From Chitinophagaceae bacterium (lineage in GTDB: Bacteria > Bacteroidota > Bacteroidia > Chitinophagales > Chitinophagaceae), in assembly GCA_024707305.1 (NCBI GenBank), contig JANPZZ010000013.1, positions 62,001 through 126,000 on the forward strand: a DNA stretch of 64,000 bases, written 5' to 3'. A model generated the notes under the pieces. It was not told the DNA's origin, did no database searches, and saw only the letters and a program-made list of their open reading frames with translations. A program made the position numbers and the translations under genes. Below, piece after piece: positions 53,546 through 64,000 of this stretch. Each line of letters begins with the position of its first letter. Position 1 is the stretch's first letter.

Positions 53546-55342
53546 CGCAGGAAGAGTTTCAACATATTGCACCTGGTATACCTCAACAACCTGGTATCTA
53601 TAAATATTACAGCGCCGAAAATGAATTGATCTATGTCGGCAAGGCTAAAGAATATCCGCAAACGTGTAAGTTCTTACTTCATTAAAACACAGGCGAACTT
53701 CAAAACGCATGAACTGGTTCGCAGGATACATCGGATTGAGTTTACCATTGTGGATTCAGAACAGGATGCTTTCCTGTTGGAGAATTCGCTGATCAAAGAA
53801 TTTCAGCCGCATTTTAATATCACACTTAAAGACGATAAGACCTACCCGTATATCGTCATTCGCAATGAACATTTTCCGAGAGTATTCCTCACCCGAAATC
53901 GCATTCCAGATGGTTCCGAATACCTCGGCCCCTATACTTCTGTAAAAAAAGTGCGCGAGCTGATAGAGTTTACCCGACAGACCATTCCATTGCGCACCTG
54001 CAACCTTGCATTGACGCCAAGGAATATTGAAGCGGGAAAATTCAAGGTTTGTCTTGAGTATCATTTGGGCAATTGTAAAGGACCCTGTGAGGCATATCAG
54101 ACGGAAGATGATTATCGTGCAAATCTTGAGCAGCTAAAAAATCTGCTCAAAGGAAATCTTGCGCCGGTAATGCGTCATTTCCGTGAGGAAATGAAAACAT
54201 TTGCGGCCGATCTTGCATTTGAGAAAGCGGAAATTACCAGAAAGAAAATAGAATTTCTCGAAAATTACCAGGCACGGTCCGTTGTGGTGAATGCGAGAAC
54301 AGGCGATCTGGATGTGTTTTCATTTTTGCAGGACGGGGAACGTGCTTTTGTAAATTACCTCCAGTTAAGAAACGGAGCCATTGTGCAAACACATACAAGT
54401 CCGGTGGAAGCTCATCTGGATGAAACACCAGCAGAAGTGTTGGCTTTTTCAGTAGCCCGTTTACGCAATATCTTTAATAGTGAATCGCCGGAGATAGTCG
54501 TTCCTTTTGAAATAGAATTTCCGGAGGAAGGAATTCGGATTACAGTTCCAAAAGCCGGCGACAAAAAGAAGTTGCTGGAATTATCAGAAAAAAACGCGGG
54601 ATATTTCCTTGAAGAGGTGAAACACCGCGCTCGTCTGCGTCTCAACCAGGGTAAGGATCCGATGGAAGTGCTTTCGCAACTACAGGATGATTTGCAGCTA
54701 CCGCAGTTGCCCATTCATATCGAATGTTTCGATAATTCCAACTTTCAGGGAAGTTATCCTGTTTCCGCAATGGTGTGTTTCAAAAATGGGGCGCCGAGTA
54801 AGGCTGATTACAGGCATTTTAACGTACGAACGGTTGAAGGAATCAATGACTTCGCTTCGATGAAAGAAGCCGTTTATCGGCGCTATAAACGCTTGAAAGA
54901 AGAAGATGCGCCCTTCCCCCAGCTTATCATTATTGACGGCGGCAAAGGGCAGCTGGGTGCCGCATTGGATGCTTTCCGTGAACTGGAACTTTTGGGCAGA
55001 AGCACGCTGGTGGGACTTGCAAAAAATGAGGAAGAATTGTTCTTCGCCGGCGACCAGGAATCGCTCAGGCTGCCATATAATAGTGATAGTTTATTGTTGA
55101 TTCGTCGCATACGTGACGAAGTACACCGTTTTGGCATCACATTCCACCGCCAGAAACGAAGCAGGGGCACTTTTAAGAATGAGCTGGAAGATATTCCCGG
55201 CATTGGCAAAACGACGGCTGCAGAGTTATTAAAGACTTTTAAATCAGTAAAAAAAGTAAAGGAAGCCAGTCTGGATGAACTGGCCGCGCTGATTGGTTTG
55301 TCGAAAGCGCGCAAGCTGCAAGCGCATTTGCGTGAGGCTTGA
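53542..55342 (+). CDS. uvrC: Excinuclease ABC subunit C (frameshift near 53647-53650)
   Basis: MTQEEFQHIAPGIPQQPGIYKYYSAENELIYVGKAK|NIRKRVSSYFIKTQ...; IECFDNSNFQG; HhH FKNELEDIPGIGKTTAAELLKTFKSVKKVKEAS. ATGA overlap with the preceding gene. Confidence 0.96.
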
Positions 55343-55343
55343 G

Positions 55344-55375
55344 AAACGGCAAACGGCAAACGGCAAACGTGAAAA
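55344..55375 (+). repeat. GGCAAAC heptad array
   Basis: gaaacggcaaacggcaaacggcaaacgtgaaaa. Confidence 0.85.
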
Positions 55376-55379
55376 TAAA

Positions 55380-55408
55380 ATAAGCAGCCTTTTGGGCTGC
55401 TTATTTTA
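55380..55408. terminator. Rho-independent terminator after uvrC
   Basis: ATAAGCAGCC-TTTT-GGGCTGCTTATTTTA. Confidence 0.82.
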
Positions 55409-55517
55409 TGCTTATTTTAGAGCGTATTTAGTTGTTAAAGAAAGTCGTAATAGAAGGGTTTGGAGGTATTGAAATTTCTAAACGCACCAGGTTGCTATCA
55501 ATAGGGTGTGCTTATTT

Positions 55518-55606
55518 ACATTCCCTCATTTCCACATCTCCTCATTTTCACATCTCCTCATTTTCACATTCCCCCATTTCCACATTTCCCCATTTCCACA
55601 TTTTCT
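55518..55606 (+). repeat. CACATTTCC/CATTTTCA array
   Basis: acattccctcatttccacatctcctcattttcacatctcc... Confidence 0.88.
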
Positions 55607-55785
55607 TCTCCGTCTCGCGATGGAGCAAAAAAATGGGGCCAGGATAGAAATCCAGCCCCGTTTTTAAAATCCAATATCCTATGAAAAACCGAGACGAAAA
55701 TACAACTATTCCGTCATATTCCTAGTATTGTTTAAGGAAATTTGTTCTTTTTTTTAAGAAACTAAAAATGAAAGTTTTATAAATG

Positions 55786-55816
55786 AAAAAGCCCCCGATA
55801 AACGGGGGCCTTTTGC
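55786..55816 (-). terminator. Rho-independent terminator of the gldKLMN operon
   Basis: GCCCCCG-ATAAA-CGGGGGC with T-tract on both sides. Confidence 0.85.
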
Positions 55817-55844
55817 TGGAGTATTAGAAAGCTTGATAAAAAAC

Positions 55845-56861
55845 TTAATATGACCACAAATCCTGTTCGAAATTGAAAATCTTTTCCTTAATATTATCGC
55901 CTTCAAGCAATGCCAGGATCGGATCTTTAATGTATTGACGGATAGTGCGGTTACCGGCATTTTCAATCGTTGACTTGGTAATGTAACTGCTGAACATGCG
56001 GTTTTCGAAGAGCTCTTCCCATGTCATCCGGCTATTACCCATGTTTTTAGGGTTATAAACCTCATATTTAGTGAGGATCGGACGCAGGTCGGGATAGTAA
56101 ACCCAGAACATTGGTGTCGCTCCGGGCCTTTCACGGCCATCAGGGAAAAACTGTGATTTGAGAGGAGCAATACCGAGGATACGGCAATGCATGCGGCTTG
56201 ATTCGCGGTCAAATACCCATTCTTCTTTGATACGGATTTTTGTTACGCTGTTGGGATCAAAGCTCGACCTTGTAACCACATAGCGCAGGATAACGTTTGG
56301 ATCGTTAGGATCTACCATGGGAACTGTATCAGAAGAACCCTGGGTCATTTCCATGATCGATTCGCTGGTACGTGGCGTTGTAAAACGCTCGTCTTCAAAT
56401 GCACTCACCTGGCCGGTATTAACAGCACGAAGCAGAATGTTTACGAATATTTCGCTTCCATTATCACCTTCAGCTGCATAACGGAAAGGCTGGTTCATTT
56501 TTTCACGCAGGTCCAACTCTCTCCAAACTTTCTCTGCATACAGGGCATCGTCCTGACGCAGGTGCTCGTAAGGGAGTGGTGTCCTTCCGTTCACACTGCT
56601 CTTATCATAAGCATTGTCATTACGGAGTGACTTGCGTACAGCGGTATCTGCTACTGCGCTCGAGTCAACTACAATCGGAATGTTACCATAAGGATTGTAA
56701 CCTGATACAGGCGCATTATTATTCGTCTGCTGCTGTGTCTGCGGTTGATTATTGTTATTGGTCTGGTTTCTGTTACGACCCGTACGCTGAGCTACAGCAT
56801 CTGTCGCAAGCAGTGCCCCGAAGGCAGCCAATAAACAGGATTTTACAACAAGGCTTTTCAT
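55845..56861 (-). CDS. gldN: Gliding motility / T9SS protein GldN
   Basis: PLPYEHLRQDDALYAEKVWRELDLREKMNQPF; KEEWVFDRESSRMHCRILGIAPLK; last gene of gldKLMN. Confidence 0.94.
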   Translation of the reverse strand: MKSLVVKSCLLAAFGALLATDAVAQRTGRNRNQTNNNNQPQTQQQTNNNAPVSGYNPYGNIPIVVDSSAVADTAVRKSLRNDNAYDKSSVNGRTPLPYEHLRQDDALYAEKVWRELDLREKMNQPFRYAAEGDNGSEIFVNILLRAVNTGQVSAFEDERFTTPRTSESIMEMTQGSSDTVPMVDPNDPNVILRYVVTRSSFDPNSVTKIRIKEEWVFDRESSRMHCRILGIAPLKSQFFPDGRERPGATPMFWVYYPDLRPILTKYEVYNPKNMGNSRMTWEELFENRMFSSYITKSTIENAGNRTIRQYIKDPILALLEGDNIKEKIFNFEQDLWSY

Positions 56862-56872
56862 CTCAAATCAAT

Positions 56873-58409
56873 TTATTTAATATAATACACCAAAGAAGGC
56901 AACTTCTGTACACGGTTATCAACGCCCTTAGCACGCAGGTTGTCAATTGTAACCATTCCACCTGGCTTCAGATTCTTAATCAGGTTCAGCGCACGTGGAG
57001 ACCACATGTTACCGGTTACATTCTCTTCAAGGATATCACCTGTAGCAGGATCATCAGCTGTGATCGTAAAGCTTACAACTTCGAACTTCAACGCAAGTGG
57101 GAAGTCTTTGATATAAGCACCTACACCTGATTGTGCTTTGAAAGCACCTGCGGGAACGTTATCACCTGAAGCATATCCACCTACTGTACCAACAGGCTGT
57201 GGAATAGAACGAACACGGAACTGAGACACACCAGCCACTTTACCATCCACCATCACAGTAATCTTCACATCATCCTGTGGAGCCATTACGTGAGCGATGT
57301 ATTTACCGTTGCCGGTTTTTTCAAGACGGCAGTTGCCGGTGATTGAAGTTGAAATCCTGTCGTCACCACCACCGCTTGCAGCGATAGAGATTTTGTTAGG
57401 ATAACCAACATACAATACGTTCATTTCATCGAGGGCGATAGAGGCGTTAGCCTGGCCAACTTTGTATTTAACGGTACGCTCTACCACTTCATCTTTACCA
57501 GTAAACTGGTTGAAGTAAGAGATACGTACAGGAACTGAATGTTCACCGATACCGCCACCAGCGATTTTCATTTCAGCAAATCCTTCAGGGCCGATAGGCA
57601 CTGTTGAATTCCCAATCTGAATCGTGGGCTTGGCATCTTTACTGAATGCACCGATACCTGCGTTAATTGTAATCTCTTCTCCAGGCATCAGATAGTTGGA
57701 GTTTTGTCCAACGATCGCTGCATAAGAGTCGAATACTACTTTTACCTCACCTACTTTATTGTGGCAAAATGCTACAATCTTGTTTTCTGCCGTTTTTACG
57801 TCATTCTGAAACTTGGTCAGGATGGTAATCGCAGCAACTGTAGGAACCATACGGAAGTACGCGGCTTCCCATGTATTGTTTCCTTTGTTAGTTGTAGGTG
57901 GTTTAGAAAGGTCGATCGGCAAAGAGTTTTCAAACTCTTTTGTGATGTCCGGGTGTATCGCCAGGACATTCTTTTTATAATCAGTCAGCATGCCGAGAAG
58001 TTTCTTTCCTTCGCCTTTTTTCCACCATAATGTGGGTAGCGATATCCAGATTATCTTCTTTGAACTTTTTCTCAGGGTTATTGATATCGCCATCAGCGTC
58101 TTTCATGATGCGCGTTTTCAATACCTGGATATAGTCATATACTGATTTAGAATACTCAACAACCTGTTTAGCGCGTGGGTTCCATTCATTGGCCCGCTGT
58201 GCTGTTTCAGGTTCTTTTGTCTTCTCGTCTAGCGATTTCATGATCGTCTCGGTCGACGCGTTAACGGTAGCGTTGGTAGTCTCCAGGCTACGATTAACCG
58301 TTTTAAAGGCATTGAGGATCTCTGCTGCCACGTTCAGTGCTAACAGGGCTGTTAACACCAGGTACATCATATTGATCATCTTCTGCCGGGGCTCGCGTGG
58401 TAAAGACAT
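56873..58409 (-). CDS. gldM: T9SS protein GldM (frameshift at T6 58016-58021)
   Basis: MSLPREPRQKMINMMYLVLTALLALNVAAEILNAFKTVNRSL; the two frames join as ...IMVEKGEGKKLLGMLTDYKKNVLAIHPD... Confidence 0.95.
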
Positions 58410-58501
58410 GACGAATGTGGTTTTTGTTTAATTTAGAAATGGTGACACTTCAAAAATTCAAGGGATATGGATTAAAGTGTGAACCCTTTAATTGTTAGTT
58501 A

Positions 58502-59320
58502 TTAGTTGCGACCCTGCATTGCGCTGAGCATATTGCCATAAACATTGTTCAGGCGGCCCAGGTTATTAGCCAGGAGTGCAATTTGATCTTTTGCTTTTTG
58601 AGCGTCATCCACGCTACCCTGCATTGCTTCAGAAGCTTTGGTCAGGTTGCTATAGAACGTGTTCATTGCTTTCAGGTGATTGTTAGTATCCTGCAATTCC
58701 AGTTCGTAGATAGTATTGAGTGAAGACAGATTTTTTGTCAGCACCTGTACCTGCTCGTGGAATTGTTTTGTACCGTCTGCAGCCTGGTTGAAATGAGAGA
58801 TACCGTTGGCAGCGCCGAGGTAAGCATCTTTCATTGTTCCGAGGGCAGCAGCTGCTTCTTTTGTTTTATTGGTGTAGTCGCTTGTCGCAGCTACCACATC
58901 AGTGATGTCAGAGATTTTTTCTACTGTACCACCGAATTTCTTAAAGCCTTCGCTCAGGCGGCCAAGGTTAGCTGGAGTAATGTCAGCATCACGCAGCATA
59001 TCTTCCAGTTTGTTCAGTGCGGGATTACCGCTATTACCACCACCGAGTGAAAGTGGAGTTGGTTTGAAGTTAGGATCCAGGTCGGGGTGAACAGTAATTC
59101 CGGGGAAATAGCGCTCCCAATGTGGTTCTTCCGGAGGAGGAACGAGGAAGGCCATAATCAGGAATACCACGGCTTCGGCGATCAGACCCACCATGATGGC
59201 GTAGTCGGCACCAGGCCAGTGAAGAATCTTCATCATTGCCGCAAGAATTACGACAGCAGCGAAGAAGCTGAAAAGGAAGTTCATTACAACCTGACCTTTG
59301 TGTGATTTAAAGAAATTCAT
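58502..59320 (-). CDS. gldL: T9SS motor protein GldL
   Basis: Two N-terminal TM helices (VVMNFLFSFFAAVVILAAMMKILHWPGADYAIMVGLIAEAVVFLIMAF) and a coiled C-terminus. Confidence 0.94.
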   Translation of the reverse strand: MNFFKSHKGQVVMNFLFSFFAAVVILAAMMKILHWPGADYAIMVGLIAEAVVFLIMAFLVPPPEEPHWERYFPGITVHPDLDPNFKPTPLSLGGGNSGNPALNKLEDMLRDADITPANLGRLSEGFKKFGGTVEKISDITDVVAATSDYTNKTKEAAAALGTMKDAYLGAANGISHFNQAADGTKQFHEQVQVLTKNLSSLNTIYELELQDTNNHLKAMNTFYSNLTKASEAMQGSVDDAQKAKDQIALLANNLGRLNNVYGNMLSAMQGRN

Positions 59321-59445
59321 AAAGGGTTCGTTTTTGATAGTTTATTAAATTTTAACTTAAACGGTAAAACGCGTTAGAAATTGTTGTGAACAGGGGAAAA
59401 AAAGAGGTCGCTACGGCGACCCCTTTTTTATTGGGAATGATTTTA

Positions 59446-60755
59446 TTAGCGACGGCCTTTTGAAGGAGCTGCTGGCAGGTCGATCACACTGCGGAAACCG
59501 ATATAAGATTTCGCAGAATCCTGGTACTCATAAGTGCTGGTACCTGTTTGCAGGTAATAACCCACGTCTTTCCAGCTACCGCCACGGATGATCTTACGCT
59601 TCATCAGCGGTGGATCGTCATCTTTCGCATTCCAGCGAACATCAGGGTTCATATCATGCTGGAAGCTGTTGCGGCCTTCGTAGTAGATAGATGAAGTCCA
59701 TTCAGCCACGTTACCCGCCATGCAATACAGACCAAAGTCGTTAGGCCAGTAAGCATCTGCACGCACGGTATAGAAACCACCATCTTCTGGATAGTTACCA
59801 CGACCAGGTTTGAAGTTGGCCATCAAACAACCTTTTTTATTGCGAAGGTAATAGTTACCCCAGGGGAACATTGACTGTGAGCGACCACCGCGGGCGGCAT
59901 ATTCCCACTGCGCTTCAGTAGGCAGGCGGAAGTCGGACTCCTGTGTGCGTTTTTTGCCATCCAGCCATGCATTCAGGAAGTGGGTTCTCCACTCGCAGAA
60001 AGCAGTCGCCTGTTTCCAGTTCACACCTACAACAGGATAGTTACCAAATGCAGGGTGAGAGAAATAACGCTTGGTCATTGGCTCATTGTAAGAATACGTA
60101 AAGTCGCGGATCCAGGCCAACGTATCAGGATAAATAGGAACGTCTTTTTTGATAATAAATGTAGAGCGGGGTTTGCCCTGATTTTCACGCTTTGCAGCTT
60201 CTTTCAGGTCAAATACTTCGGAATGATAGATGAGTTTGGAAGCGTCGATTTCTTTTTTTCCAAATACACGATCTTCCGGAGCCAGCATCAGTGGAGAACC
60301 AGCCAAAGTTTCAATCACTTTGGGATCGTCCCACTTCACTGTTTTCATTTTTAGCCCAATCAATTTTCTCCACACCGTCGTTATCCGGTTTTACATAACC
60401 CAGTTGGCGAGCAACTACAGAGTCACGTACCCAGAATACAAACTGGCGGTATTCATTGTTGGTGATTTCAGTTGCGTCCATCCAGAATCCACTGATAGAC
60501 ACATTGCGGTTACGCGCACTGAATGCATAAGCAGGATCCTCATCACTGGGGCCCATGTGGAAAGTTCCCTGCGGAATGTAAACCATTCCGGGGGGCTTGG
60601 GCAGAACGTAGCGGCTGCCTGGCGCAATGCCATGCACCTGGCCATCATTGGGCAGGGCACCACCTTTGTTCTTTTTTTCCCAGGATTCCGCAGCCTGAAA
60701 GCATGATGATGCTCAACACTGCGACGAGGGCATAATTAGGGTTTTTCATTTTCAT
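59446..60755 (-). CDS. gldK: T9SS lipoprotein GldK (frameshifts at 60348-60352 and 60672-60678)
   Basis: Lipoprotein start MKMKNPNYALVAVLSIIMLSGCG; FGE-sulfatase-like fold: PPGMVYIPQGTFHMG, GVNWKQATAFCEWR, RLPTEAQWEYAARGG, GNVAEWTSSIY, IIRGGSWKD. Confidence 0.94.
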
Positions 60756-60774
60756 ACACTTAGAGGGTATTGGG

Positions 60775-60782
60775 CAAATATA
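60775..60782 (-). promoter_or_regulatory. Bacteroidota -7 box TATATTTG for the gldKLMN operon
   Basis: TAnnTTTG match on the minus strand about 20 nt upstream of the gldK start; TTG about 23 nt further upstream. Confidence 0.5.
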
Positions 60783-60899
60783 ATATTTTGGTCTTTTGTT
60801 GAACACAAGGTTACAATTTTAATTTAAAAGGCCAAAGTGGCTTTTACGACGTAAATATTCTAACGATTACTTACCTCATTTTATTGTTTTAACAGGAAA

Positions 60900-62981
<2,082 letters not shown>

Positions 62982-63049
62982 GAGAGTTCAAATGTAGAAA
63001 TGTGAAAATATGCAAATAATGGCCCAAAACGTGAGGCGTGGGAATCGGC

Positions 63050-63134
63050 AAGCATGATGCGGCAAACGGCAAACGTGAAGCGGCAAACAGCAAACGGCAA
63101 ACGTGAAGCGGCAAACAGCAAACGGCAAACGTGA
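63050..63134 (+). repeat. GGCAAAC heptad array with CGTGAA spacers
   Basis: gatgcggcaaacggcaaacgtgaagcggcaaacagcaaacggcaaacgtgaagcgg... Confidence 0.92.
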
Positions 63135-63138
63135 AAAA

Positions 63139-63175
63139 AGGAGAGCCCGGAGTTTTTAACTCCGGGCTCTCCTTT
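63139..63175. terminator. Strong Rho-independent terminator between repeat arrays
   Basis: AGGAGAGCCCGGAGTT-TTT-AACTCCGGGCTCTCCTTT, 16-bp stem. Confidence 0.92.
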
Positions 63176-63232
63176 GCTGCGATAATCATTTGTTAGGCAA
63201 ACGGCAACGTGAAACAGGCGAAAAAAAATGTT

Positions 63233-63291
63233 CACATTTCCACATTTCCACATTTCCTCATTTCCACATTTCCTCATTTCCTCATTTCCTC
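63233..63291 (+). repeat. ACATTTCC array abutting the hemD stop codon
   Basis: cacatttccacatttccacatttcctcatttccacatttcctcatttcc. Confidence 0.92.
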
Positions 63292-63292
63292 C

Positions 63293-64000
63293 TTACTTCT
63301 TCACGGTAGCTGCCAGAAACTTGTCCAACGCTGCTACCATGCTCGGTGCCTGTGGTTGTGGGGCTTTAATATCGAGTACCAGTCCGGCTTCTTCGGCTGC
63401 TTTAAAGGTGTTGCCGCCAAAAGCACCGATCACCGTTCCGTTTTGTTTAAACTTGGGAAGATTGTCGAAAAGGCTGCGGATACCGCTGGGTGTAAAAAAG
63501 CAGATTACATCGAAAGGAGTGCTGGTCAGCAATTCTTTTACATCATTGCTTTGTGTACGGTACATAAACGCAAGTGCAAATTCACATCCGTTTGTTTTCA
63601 ACCAGTTCACAATCTCGTTGTCCTGCTGGTTTTCGGAACATACATAAATGAACTTTTCATTGTTCTTATGTTTGTTGATGGCATCAAACATACTCTTGTT
63701 GGTACCATCCGCTCCGTAGAAAACCTTTCTTTTCCTGTAGAGAATAAATTTCTGTAGATAGAGCGCAACAGCTTCCGTGATGCAGAAATACTTCGTATCC
63801 TGCGACACGCTTACTTTCATTTCTTCGCAGGTGCGAAAGAAATGATCGATGGCATTGCGACTCGTAAAGATTACCCCGGTGAAATTCGGAATATCGATCT
63901 TCTGCTTCCGAAAATCCCTCGCAGGGATACCCTCTAACCTGATGAATGGCTGAAACGCCAGTTCAACTTGATACTTCCTTTCCAACTCAAAGTACGGTGA
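63293..64000 (-). CDS. hemD: Uroporphyrinogen-III synthase (5' end outside window)
   Basis: FTGVIFTSRNAIDHFF, DVICFFTPSGIRSLFDNLP, IGAFGGNTFKAAEEAGL; open to the window edge. Confidence 0.82.
   Translation of the reverse strand, partial: SPYFELERKYQVELAFQPFIRLEGIPARDFRKQKIDIPNFTGVIFTSRNAIDHFFRTCEEMKVSVSQDTKYFCITEAVALYLQKFILYRKRKVFYGADGTNKSMFDAINKHKNNEKFIYVCSENQQDNEIVNWLKTNGCEFALAFMYRTQSNDVKELLTSTPFDVICFFTPSGIRSLFDNLPKFKQNGTVIGAFGGNTFKAAEEAGLVLDIKAPQPQAPSMVAALDKFLAATVKK

Noticed and set aside
4355-60678. Programmed frameshifting or transcriptional slippage as a genome-wide mechanism
   Set aside because: Breaks occur at variable runs (including short G/C and AA runs), in both directions, without a shared slippery motif. 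Indel error is the simpler explanation, though reads should be checked.

Overview
Chromosomal window from a Bacteroidota bacterium; gene content suggests Chitinophagaceae (gldKLMN, gldB, a T9SS-type S8 peptidase, DUF4783, DUF5686, Bat genes). It is mostly core and housekeeping DNA. I saw no phage, integrase/transposase, CRISPR, rRNA or tRNA signal. Recognisable loci: S8 peptidase, mfd, glyS, dtd, a glycerol locus (glpD / SGNH-GDPD fusion / glpK / glpF), DUF5686, class III aminotransferase, gamma-carbonic anhydrase, rsgA, a compact moxR-DUF58-BatD-BatA cluster, nadE-gldB, icd, apaG, nadC, gpmI, an ECF sigma factor followed by a TM + beta-barrel protein, uvrC, gldK-L-M-N, a thioredoxin-domain YyaL-like protein and partial hemD. 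Three things stand out. (1) The ECF sigma gene is followed by a protein with a short cytosolic N-terminus, one TM segment, a long linker and a C-terminal beta-barrel. This matches the layout of dual-membrane-spanning anti-sigma factors. (2) At least five families of short-period (7-12 bp) intergenic repeats form composite and nested palindromic arrays, often touching stop codons and splitting neighbouring genes; one family has the same orientation in all six arrays. (3) Many conserved genes are broken by single-base indels, mostly in A/T homopolymers. This looks like sequencing error rather than biology, and it explains many of the split ORFs in the supplied track. All domain calls come from reading the translations by eye; no searches were run.
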